Positions 1-6,900 of a stretch of 7,801 nt of DNA are shown piece by piece. Position 1 is the first letter of the stretch. Every line of letters starts with the position of its first letter. The position numbers were made by a program, and so were the translations under genes. The notes beneath the pieces are model-generated. The model worked only from the letters and a program-made list of their open reading frames with translations. It had not been told where the DNA came from and made no database searches. This stretch comes from Bryobacterales bacterium (GTDB taxonomy: Bacteria; Acidobacteriota; Terriglobia; Bryobacterales; Bryobacteraceae): positions 10,574 through 18,374 of the forward strand of contig PLRZ01000577.1 of NCBI GenBank assembly GCA_003164075.1, given 5' to 3'.

Positions 1-1187
1 ACGGCGAGTGCCGGAATGCCGGCACGTGACAGGCGCCGCGAGGCGGCGGCGAAGGAAACCGCCACCACCATCTGCGGGAACGGCCATAGAAGGATGGTGT
101 GGTGGACGCTCCCACCGGTATTGGCGTTGGTAGCCATCTGCACCCACGCCACGGCCATCGCGATCAGGGCGAAAAGAATGGCGCGGAGTGCGTCGCCACG
201 CGCCAGAGGCGCCAGCAGCACCGCCAGCAGGAAGGCGTAAAACAGGGAGTGACGGCGGGGGTGCCCGGCAAGTGACGATATTCCGGCACTTGTGCGCTGG
301 ACGATACCGCTGGGAGCGTGCGGCGCCGGGGTTTGCCACTGCTCGTCGAACATCCAGCCGAAGAGACCGTCGCCTTTGGCGGTCTCCATCAGCATACGGG
401 CTTTCCCGGGAATGTCGCTGGTGTCGCGGCTGACATTGCCGGCGAAGGTGGCCCACCGGTTTTCCACATTGAAGATAAGCAGAGGCAGAACACCGAGGGT
501 GAACCCGAGGATTGCAATGGCCATCCGCCGGCGGCTGGCGAGAGCCCGGAGGCGGTCGGGAAAAACCGCCACTGCGGCCACCCCGATGCCTCCTAACATC
601 CACACCGCCAGGGCCTTATCCCACATTCCCAGGCCCAGCAGGCAGAACCCCCAGAAAAGTGCAGGCAGGGTGCGGCGCTGATAAAAGCGGGCTAGCAGCA
701 GCAGTCCCGCCACCAGCAGCAGATGCTGGAGCGCCACCGGTCCCCAGTCGAAACAGACGGTCAGCAGGTAGGTTGAATCCACCGCCAGCAAGCTGCATCC
801 TATAATAGCTGCGCGCAGCCCGGCGATGCGATAGAGCAGCCGGAAGAAAAGCCACACGCTGGCCACGCCTGCCACGAGCATCGGCAGCCGAAGAACCATC
901 GCACCCGTACCGAAAATACTCATTAAAGGACGATAAAGCCACGCTTTCAACGTGCCGATATATGTCATGACCATGAGCGGTATGCGGGAATGCCCGATCC
1001 GGATGGTATAAGCTCCGCCGTAGGGCTTCAAGAAGACCCCCGCGAAGATGGCTTCGTCGTTTTCGATGCCTATTTTGGTCAAATAGGCCAGGCCGGCGAG
1101 AAAAAAGAACAGACATCCAATCAACGCCGGCAACCAATAGAGCAGTCTGGAGGTATATGGCCGGACGAGTTTGCTGTGCGGATCCAA
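1..1187 (-). CDS. GT-C membrane glycosyltransferase, family 39/ArnT-like (partial, C-terminus beyond window)
   Basis: The reverse-strand frame is open from 1187 to the left edge (395 complete codons, no stop). It encodes a strongly hydrophobic protein with repeated Leu/Val/Ala-rich membrane segments. Residues about 17-36 form the first membrane helix. It is followed by an extracytoplasmic loop with Asn43-Asp44-Glu45 (context GIENDEA) and a His66-x-Arg68-x-Pro70 stretch. An acidic pair in the first outer loop is characteristic of GT-C enzymes such as ArnT and PMT, which move sugar from a polyprenyl-phosphate carrier to lipid or protein in the membrane. A long polar loop lies at about residues 238-314. 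The start is uncertain. An in-frame TAG at 1188-1190 is followed directly by TTG at 1187, giving a basic N-terminus before helix 1, but no clear Shine-Dalgarno is visible. Later TTG codons would cut into the helix. Donor and acceptor cannot be inferred. The family call is fairly firm, the start weak. Confidence 0.8.
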   Translation of the reverse strand, partial: MDPHSKLVRPYTSRLLYWLPALIGCLFFFLAGLAYLTKIGIENDEAIFAGVFLKPYGGAYTIRIGHSRIPLMVMTYIGTLKAWLYRPLMSIFGTGAMVLRLPMLVAGVASVWLFFRLLYRIAGLRAAIIGCSLLAVDSTYLLTVCFDWGPVALQHLLLVAGLLLLARFYQRRTLPALFWGFCLLGLGMWDKALAVWMLGGIGVAAVAVFPDRLRALASRRRMAIAILGFTLGVLPLLIFNVENRWATFAGNVSRDTSDIPGKARMLMETAKGDGLFGWMFDEQWQTPAPHAPSGIVQRTSAGISSLAGHPRRHSLFYAFLLAVLLAPLARGDALRAILFALIAMAVAWVQMATNANTGGSVHHTILLWPFPQMVVAVSFAAASRRLSRAGIPALA

Positions 1188-1365
1188 CTAGAAATAGTAG
1201 CATTCGGGCCGATGAGAAGTTCGGAACAGCAGGCAAAAAGTGGTACACCGCAAAGCCGGATTTAGTTTGGCATACAGATTGCTTGGGTTCAGACGCGTGC
1301 GGCGCCGTTGGGTGAAGGCACGGTCCGCCAATAGCCCGAATGAGGGATTGGACGATGTGAAACCT

Positions 1366-1389
1366 TTGGCATAAATTTCCGTCTATACT
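1366..1389 (+). promoter_or_regulatory. Candidate promoter of the dksA-like gene (weak)
   Basis: TATACT at 1384-1389 is a near-consensus -10 hexamer about 62 bases before the start codon. TTGGCA at 1366-1371 resembles a -35 box, but the 12-base spacer is too short for a standard sigma-70 promoter. Either the -10 works with a poor -35 or the match is chance. Confidence 0.25.
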
Positions 1390-1438
1390 GTTGCGTCGGA
1401 AAAATCGCTAAAGAGAAGAAATAAAAAAGATAAAAACT

Positions 1439-1443
1439 GGGAG
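1439..1443 (+). promoter_or_regulatory. Shine-Dalgarno sequence of the dksA-like gene
   Basis: GGGAG lies 7 bases before the ATG at 1451. It fixes this start over the second in-frame ATG at 1466, which has no comparable site at the right distance. Confidence 0.7.
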
Positions 1444-1450
1444 AACGAAA

Positions 1451-1831
1451 ATGAACCAGACCGAAATGAACAAATACAGAGCGATCCTGGAAGCCAGACA
1501 AGCCGAATTGTCCGTAGGCTTGCGCAACCGGGAAGATATCGCCATTGAAAAGACTCCGGATGCCTTGGACGAAGTGCAACTCGCCGGCGAGCGCGAACTG
1601 GCTATCCGCAACCTGGACCGGGAATCCAACCTCCTGCGCAATGTGAAGGGTGCGCTGGGGCGGATTGCCGATGGCAGCTATGGCGTTTGCCTGCATTGCG
1701 ATGAGGAAATCAAAACGAAACGCCTTGATGCCGTGCCGTGGACCAAGTATTGCATTCGTTGCCAGGAAGCCTCCGATCGTCACGAGTTCGAGAGCGAATC
1801 GCTCGAAGAACTTCTTGCCAACGCTGCATAA
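1451..1831 (+). CDS. DksA/TraR-family zinc-finger regulator (126 aa)
   Basis: The product has the DksA/TraR layout: an N-terminal coiled-coil region (about residues 5-75) and then a four-cysteine zinc finger, C80-x2-C83-x17-C101-x2-C104, within the family signature ALGRIADGSYGVC...KRLDAVPWTKYC. Members bind the secondary channel of RNA polymerase, often with ppGpp, and change initiation at rRNA, tRNA and biosynthetic promoters. At the likely coiled-coil tip, Pro36-Asp37-x-x-Asp40 matches the PD-x-x-D segment of Escherichia coli DksA (Asp71, Asp74). The residue corresponding to DksA Ala76 appears to be Val42, by eye. At 126 residues it is shorter than E. coli DksA (151), mainly at the N-terminus, as in many DksA-like paralogues. 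It has its own Shine-Dalgarno and terminator, so it is probably transcribed alone. Whether it is the housekeeping DksA or a paralogue cannot be decided, so no symbol is given. Confidence 0.93.
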   Translation: MNQTEMNKYRAILEARQAELSVGLRNREDIAIEKTPDALDEVQLAGERELAIRNLDRESNLLRNVKGALGRIADGSYGVCLHCDEEIKTKRLDAVPWTKYCIRCQEASDRHEFESESLEELLANAA

Positions 1832-1847
1832 ATTGCCGGTACTGTGA

Positions 1848-1882
1848 GGGCGCGGGTGAGATCCCGCGCCCTTCGTGTTTTT
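1848..1882 (+). terminator. Rho-independent terminator of the dksA-like gene
   Basis: GGGCGCGGG (1848-1856) and CCCGCGCCC (1863-1871) form a perfect 9-bp GC stem with a 6-base loop, followed by a T-rich tail that includes five Ts at 1878-1882. It begins 16 bases after the stop codon of the dksA-like gene. Confidence 0.92.
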
Positions 1883-1905
1883 GTCTGTGCTGCTAAACGC
1901 GAGAG

Positions 1906-1925
1906 TCTCCGAACTTCCGATGTCG
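1906..1925 (+). repeat. 20-base dispersed repeat, left copy
   Basis: This stretch contains GAACTTCCGATGTCG and matches 18 of 20 bases in 7776-7795, in the same orientation. Both copies lie in intergenic DNA near the palindromic repeat described at 2103-2129 and 7744-7770. Confidence 0.6.
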
Positions 1926-1981
1926 TGGAATTTGGGCCCGCCCCCGCTGAACCAGGGCCCGCTGTCTAAACCTAAATAGTT

Positions 1982-2068
1982 AAACCGCTCCCTGGCGGTC
2001 GCGGCTCAGTAACAAGTTCCGTGAAATCATCGCGGCGTTACCGAGCCGCGACCGCAAGGGAGCGGTTT
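1982..2068. repeat. 87-base inverted repeat (REP/MITE-like stem-loop)
   Basis: The 26-base left arm (1982-2007, beginning AAACCGCTCCCT) is the reverse complement of the right arm (2043-2068, ending GGGAGCGGTTT) with one mismatch. After one further mismatch the pairing continues inward for 5 bp (2009-2013 with 2037-2041), leaving a central 23 bases. Arms this long cannot be chance. The absence of a T tail argues against a simple terminator. The form resembles REP-type or small non-autonomous palindromic elements; no transposase is present in the window. An 8-base direct repeat CTAAATAG (1972-1979 and 2089-2096) sits near each side, but asymmetrically. Confidence 0.8.
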
Positions 2069-2102
2069 CTTGAGTTTCGCGACAGAGGCTAAATAGGATA
2101 CA

Positions 2103-2129
2103 GGGCAGGCGAGCACCGCCTGCCCCACC
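2103..2129 (-). repeat. 27-base palindromic dispersed repeat, left copy (inverted)
   Basis: This is an exact reverse complement of 7744-7770. The copy is itself a hairpin: GGGCAGGCG (2103-2111), a 5-base loop, then CGCCTGCCC (2117-2125). The exact 27-base match across 5.6 kb of unrelated sequence marks it as a dispersed repeat. Confidence 0.8.
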
Positions 2130-2252
2130 CCGCAAAGCCTTCCGTCCTTGCAAGGAACGGCTCAACCCATTTCCCCAGGCCACCCGAAATTGCCGAGCGA
2201 CCTCAGGAGTTCGGCTGAGTGCTCTCCACCGACGGCATTCCCGGCCGTTGTT

Positions 2253-2279
2253 CTTAGCACGCGCCGTAGGCGCGCCAAG
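2253..2279. repeat. Small GC hairpin
   Basis: CGCGCC (2260-2265) and GGCGCG (2269-2274) pair around a 3-base loop. CTT (2253-2255) can pair with AAG (2277-2279) beyond an internal bulge. There is no T tail, so no terminator is claimed. Confidence 0.4.
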
Positions 2280-2386
2280 AGAGGGTGCGTAGCCGATCTG
2301 GGGAAGGTCCGTGTCATCGGTGAACGCTCCCTATTCCGCGCCTGTGCCACGAAACCCCCAGATCGGTTAAGCACCCGCCAAGAGAG
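2273..2386. repeat. Nested inverted and direct repeat structure
   Basis: A 19-base arm at 2285-2303 (core CCGATCTGGGG) is the reverse complement of 2356-2374 with two mismatches, enclosing 52 bases. Outside it, CGCCAAGAGAG occurs as an 11-base direct repeat at 2273-2283 and 2376-2386. A further perfect 6-bp hairpin (GAGAGC at 2382-2387, GCTCTC at 2393-2398) follows. The layout could be a structured RNA or a decayed repeat element; nothing identifies which. Confidence 0.5.
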
Positions 2387-2441
2387 CCAAATGCTCTCCC
2401 CCCCCGTCGCATTAGGCGTGCGGAGACTTGCTGGGTTAAAT

Positions 2442-2478
2442 CCCGCACTCCTCATCCCCTCCCGTGCGGGTACTTTTT
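2442..2478 (+). terminator. Terminator-like hairpin
   Basis: CCCGCAC (2442-2448) and GTGCGGG (2464-2470) form a perfect 7-bp stem with a 15-base loop. On the forward strand it is followed by TACTTTTT (2471-2478). No forward gene needs it. Read on the reverse strand it begins 15 bases after the stop of the membrane protein gene at 2493, with a run of As before the stem but only a weak T stretch after it, so it could act as a bidirectional terminator. The long loop lowers confidence. Confidence 0.35.
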
Positions 2479-2492
2479 GGGTGAATTCACAC

Positions 2493-3926
2493 TCAGCGAA
2501 CCTGTAATAATTTCCCATCGCGATAGTCGAACACCGCGCCGGCGCCAGCCAATTGTGTCGGAGGCAGCGGCGCCAGCCTCTGCAGATGGACGGTGACGCT
2601 CCGGTCGCGGAACCACAGGTCGGCGATGAAGAGCATGTCCCATTCAGTGAAGGGATCGTTCAGGAACACCACGTGGCTGTGAGGACGCACGTGTGGATGG
2701 AGCGCACGGAATTGTTGGATGACTTGCCACGTCTGCGCACCCAGCGCCGCCATCACGGGCTTGACCAGCAGTTGCTTGCGATGCTGATTTTCGCGCCCCC
2801 AACAAAAGAGCCCGATGGCGATCAGGCCGGCGGTCAGAACCGGCCGTCCCAAATGGCGGAACAGAGGTTCGCCGGAAAGAACACCAGCCAGCGCGCGCGC
2901 CAGATCGGCGAAAATCACGGCGGCGAACACCGCTAACCCCAACATCGGAATGTAGAGGCAGGCCTGGCTCTTGCCCGGCAGAAATTCGATGGGAATGGGC
3001 GTCAGCAGCAAAAGTGCCCAGCAGAAGCGCAGTACCGGACGGGCTGCCGGACGCCAGGCGAGGTACGAAATCGCCACCCAGAACGCCAGCACTCCCGCGC
3101 CGCCGGCATGCCAAAAGGCGGCGTCCCCGAGGAAGGTTTTCTGATAGTCCACCAGCCGCTGCCACGAAAAAACCGGCTGGTAACCGGCCATGCCGGTGAG
3201 CGCATCGTAACCGAACACCTTGCCGTAAAGGTCCAGCAGCGTGAGGAAGGCTGCCATCGAGGTCACTGAGCCCGCCCCGCGAAGCCACGCCACCAGTGCT
3301 CTACCACCGTGGCCCGCGGGCGGATGGTAGATCCATTCGTAGGCCAGCAGCACGCCCGGAAGGGTGAGCGCCATCTCCTTGGAATTCAGGGCGCACACCA
3401 GCAACCCGGCGAATACCACTTTCTGGCGCGCGCTCAACAGCCGATCGCGGCCGCGGATGCCGAAATAGTACACCAGGGCCGCCAGAAAGAAGCAGCCGCA
3501 GAGGGCATCGTAGACGAAGGCGGTGTTGTAGTAAAGATTGCCGAGTCCGGCGTGGTAACAGGCCACCAGCCCCGCCAGACCGGCGGCAAGCTCTCCGGCG
3601 CCGAGCAGTCGCGCCAGGCGGTAGACCAGATAGACGTTGACCAGCAGCACCAGCGAGAGCGCGACGTGATACGGCGCCGGATTCAACCCCCAGACGGAAA
3701 GCACCGGCAGATAGAAAAGACCACCCATGGGGCGATAGTATCCGCGCCAAACCAGAAACTGCGAATACCCCAGGCGCCACGGTCCCGGCGTCCAGTAGAA
3801 ATTATCGACGTTCATCATGTCGTCGGGGGAGAAATGGACCCCCGGAACATCGCGCGAAAAGTAGAGAAACCATGCGAGCAGCAGCAGGCCGAAGCCCAGC
3901 CTGGGTGCCGGCCCGCATGGTTTCAC
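2493..3926 (-). CDS. Polytopic GT-C-like membrane protein, putative glycosyltransferase (477 aa)
   Basis: A membrane helix at residues about 10-23 is followed by an outer loop with Ser33-Pro34-Asp35-Asp36, the place where GT-C enzymes carry their acidic pair, and then by Tyr64-Arg65-Pro66. About nine or ten further hydrophobic segments run to residue 375. Asn181-Ser-Lys-Glu184 before TLPGVLLAYE resembles the conserved (S)KE segment of PMT- and TMTC-like proteins. A soluble tail of about 100 residues follows. The likely role is sugar transfer from a polyprenyl-phosphate donor outside the inner membrane; the acceptor is unknown. The start chosen is GTG at 3926, 4 bases after the stop of the upstream gene, giving Lys and Arg before helix 1. 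No good Shine-Dalgarno is visible, so coupling to upstream translation is plausible. An ATG at 4019 would add 31 Pro/Ala-rich residues that only shadow the upstream gene. Related proteins are often annotated as hypothetical. Confidence 0.8.
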   Translation of the reverse strand: MKPCGPAPRLGFGLLLLAWFLYFSRDVPGVHFSPDDMMNVDNFYWTPGPWRLGYSQFLVWRGYYRPMGGLFYLPVLSVWGLNPAPYHVALSLVLLVNVYLVYRLARLLGAGELAAGLAGLVACYHAGLGNLYYNTAFVYDALCGCFFLAALVYYFGIRGRDRLLSARQKVVFAGLLVCALNSKEMALTLPGVLLAYEWIYHPPAGHGGRALVAWLRGAGSVTSMAAFLTLLDLYGKVFGYDALTGMAGYQPVFSWQRLVDYQKTFLGDAAFWHAGGAGVLAFWVAISYLAWRPAARPVLRFCWALLLLTPIPIEFLPGKSQACLYIPMLGLAVFAAVIFADLARALAGVLSGEPLFRHLGRPVLTAGLIAIGLFCWGRENQHRKQLLVKPVMAALGAQTWQVIQQFRALHPHVRPHSHVVFLNDPFTEWDMLFIADLWFRDRSVTVHLQRLAPLPPTQLAGAGAVFDYRDGKLLQVR

Positions 3927-3930
3927 CGGG

Positions 3931-6900
3931 TTAATGGACGGTCGTGGCGTCTGTGCCAATGGCCGCGCTGGAGCCGCCGCCGCTGACCACCACGGTGTTG
4001 GTGACGGAGGCAGGCGCATTCGAATCCACGTTGACCGTGACGGTGATGGTCGGGTATTTGCTTCCCGAACTCAGCACGTCGGTGCGAGTACAGGCGTATC
4101 CGTTGCAAGTCCAATCGGTGCCCGCCATGGTGACCAGCTCCAGGCCGGCGGGAAGCACTTCATACACGTCGACGGGGCCGTTGGTGGCGCCCGCTTTGGA
4201 GGCGTTGCTCACCGTCAGGGTATAGGTGGCATTCTGCTGGCCGGGCGTGAAGTTGCCGGTGTGCGTGCTGGTGACCGAGAGGCTCGCCGGGGTGGAAGTC
4301 GCCGTGGCGTTCACAATCGTCACATCGTTGGCAATGGCGGCAGGCGAACCACCGCCGGTGATCCGCGCCGAGTTGGTCACGGAAGAAGCCGCGGTGGAAG
4401 TCACGTCGACAAGGACCGAGATCACCGGATAACTCAGTGTTGCGAGCAGCGCGTCGCTGCGCGTGCAGACATTGCCGGAGCAGTTCCAGCCATCGCCGAT
4501 CATCTGCACCAGAGTCAGCCCCGCGGGAACGGTCTCCGTCACCGTCACCAGCCCGTTGCTGGGGTTGCCGCCGCCGGTGTTGGTGATCGACAGAGTGTAG
4601 GCTGCGTTCTGCTCTCCCTGAAAGAAGTCGCCGGTGTCGGTGTGCGACGACGAAATCAGGAACACCGGATCGAGACTCGATACGCCGGTTTCGCTCACTA
4701 ACGGAAACGCCACCTGGTTGCTGACGAACGTGCCCTGCGCGATATCGACCATGGTGTTCTGGTTGGTGACCAGACTGGAATTGAGATGCGCTACGATCTC
4801 ATAGCCCCCCACCGATCCGGGCAACATGGTGGCCTGTAGAATGTCGATGGTGCTCCCGCCGGCGGTGCCGCTGACGAAATTCGCCGATTGCGGCTGGGTC
4901 AGCGGTCCGTTTAGAGGATAAGGAACGCCGGTCTGAATCAGAGACTGAACTTCATCGGTGAGCACCGGCAGCCCCAACCCCGTCCCATACATAACCAGCA
5001 TTTCGCCAGGCACAGCCGGGTTGGTCGGGGTTACCAGCGCACCCGCAACATTGGCGCAACAAGTGACGCCGTCCAACACTGTCACCGTCAGGGAGCCTCC
5101 GGTGGCGGTTCCGGTGACGGGTATTCCGTTGCCTTCGGGCCCGGCCACGCGGGCTTTCAAAATAATGCGGTCGAAGACTCCCGCCAGACTGGCCGAAACC
5201 TGCGGATCGCCATTGAGCTGCACCACCAGGGCATCGCGGACCGTATCCAGGGTGTCGAGTGCCGTTGCGGTGTAAGTATACGCGCGCCCATTCACGGTAA
5301 CGGTCGACACGGAGCCGGCGGCGACACCGCCGTCCACCGAAACGATGCAGGAGGCGTTGCTGGTGCCGTGATAAACGATTCCCTGTGTCGGGTTGGAAGT
5401 TGCAGTGTTGTAATAAAGACCGGGATTCGCGGGAACAATGGTGACGGCCACTGCCGAGGTGAACATGATGCTGCCGTCGGCCATTTCGGAGCGCACAAAG
5501 GCGCTGACACTGGTGGCATCTCCCAACTCCCACGGGATCTGGGCGTTGATCTGGGTCGGGGAGACCATGAATAGCGGGGCCTGAATGCCGTTGAAGTACA
5601 CCTCGGTGCCGCCCAGTTTGGTGGGCAATTGCCGGGTGGGGTCCGCACTCGCGGTTCCAGCCGAGAGATTCGTGCCCAGGACACTGACCACCGTGCCGGG
5701 AGCAATGTTGGCTGCGTCGCCACCGCCAGTGAGACTGCTGTTGGCTGCCGTCACCGCAATCCCCGCTGTCGTGACACCCGTTGCCGGAGTCACCACCACC
5801 GAATAGCTCACAAGGTTGCCGAGATCGCCGGGCGCCAGGGCGTTGAGCAATACGGACGTGCTGGTGGTATCCGACAACGCCACTAAATTGGGATCGCCCG
5901 CACCGTTATTGGAGGAATTGATGGCGTTAACCAGCGCCGTGACCACGGTTTGCAGAGTATCCGTTTTCAACACCGTATAGGTATACGTGGCTGTGTTGAT
6001 GGTTAAAGTAATCAGATCTCCAGCCTGGATCGTCCCGGTGACTCCGTAGGAGCCGTGCGCCGTGATGTCCAGGCTAGCCGCATTGCGAATACCCTGGTAG
6101 CCCACGGTAGTCGCCCCGATCGTATAGACATTGATGCGCCGGTTGTAGGTATCGCTGACGTAGAAATTGGCGCCGTCCCAGGCCATGGCTGTCGGCGTGC
6201 GCAACGAGTCCGCGGCATCGGTAGCCTGATTGACATCGCCGCCAATCTGGCCGATGACGGTATCGGCCAGAGAGCCGGTGGTGGGGGGCGTCTGGTCCCA
6301 GATCAGCAAGCGGTCGTTGCCCCCGTCGGCAACCGCCACCCGTCCGCCGACGGCCAAGGCGTACCGCGGGAAATTCAATGTAGCGTTGCACCCGTTGGGA
6401 TAGGTCGGGTTGTTGTCAAGGTCCACCCCGTTCGACACTTTGCAGAGCACCGGAACTTGTTTTTCGGCGGTGTCGGTGGACGAAGTGGCCGCCGTTCCGG
6501 TATACGCGTTATTGGCGATGGAACTCACCAAGTCCGGCTGTCCGAGAGCCACGGCTGCTGCGGCGCCGTTGCTGGTCGGAATGGAGCTGAAGATCAGAAC
6601 GCGATTGAAGCCCAGATCGGTCACGAATAACCGCGTACCGTCGGAAGTCACCGACACCGGGCTGAGCATGGTGTTGGCGGCGGCGCCATTCAGTTGCTGG
6701 CTGATGTCCGGATTGACGTAGGTGGTGAAGTTGGGTGCGCCGACCACCACGTCGGCCGCCACGCCATTGGTGGTAGGGATGTGGTTGTAGATCAGGACAC
6801 GATTATTCTGAGTGTCGGCCACGAAGAGCTTGCCATCCTGAAGCCAGACACCCTCGGGCCCCCGCATGGACTTCGCGCTGGGCGTGTTGCCGGACAGGGT

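Larger units (their letters stand above)
1188..1450. other. Divergent intergenic region between the GT-C gene and the dksA-like gene
   Basis: This 263-base gap separates two divergent genes and must hold promoters for both. The part nearest the dksA-like gene (about 1370-1440) is AT-rich compared with the rest of the window, as expected for a promoter and leader. I see no convincing sigma-70 promoter for the reverse-strand gene, no operator palindrome and no small gene. Confidence 0.5.
1883..2492. other. Repeat-rich intergenic region without a convincing gene
   Basis: About 610 bases lie between the dksA-like terminator and the stop of the reverse-strand membrane protein gene. Open frames of 118-119 codons exist on both strands over the same bases (about 2148-2518). 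Their products are Arg/Pro/Ser-rich, without a recognisable domain, and they read through inverted repeats, so I do not call them genes. The content I can support is a series of inverted and direct repeats, listed separately, plus a C8 run at 2398-2405. Confidence 0.6.

Noticed and set aside
616..1248. Reverse-strand open frame of 210 codons
   Set aside because: It overlaps the GT-C gene in another frame. The product is Arg/His/Ser-rich with no membrane pattern, whereas the adjacent frame gives a clean polytopic protein to the window edge.
1289..1783. Reverse-strand 164-codon open frame
   Set aside because: It is antisense to the dksA-like gene, which has a Shine-Dalgarno, a terminator and a clear family signature.
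1934..1962. GGGCCCGC repeated twice, 21 bases apart
   Set aside because: An 8-base GC repeat in GC-rich DNA is weak evidence, and only two units are present.
1980..2183. Reverse-strand 67-codon open frame
   Set aside because: It is made almost entirely of the 87-base inverted repeat and the 27-base palindrome.
2481..2490. GTGAATTCAC perfect palindrome as an operator
   Set aside because: It lies after a stop codon on the reverse strand with no promoter nearby, and 10-base palindromes occur by chance.
2148..2518. Overlapping 118-119 codon open frames on both strands
   Set aside because: Both strands are open over the same bases, the products have no recognisable domain, they read through inverted repeats, and the reverse frame runs into the end of the membrane protein gene.
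3309..3986. Forward-strand 225-codon open frame
   Set aside because: It is antisense to the membrane protein gene. The composition is Gln/Arg/His-rich and typical of a shadow in GC-rich DNA.
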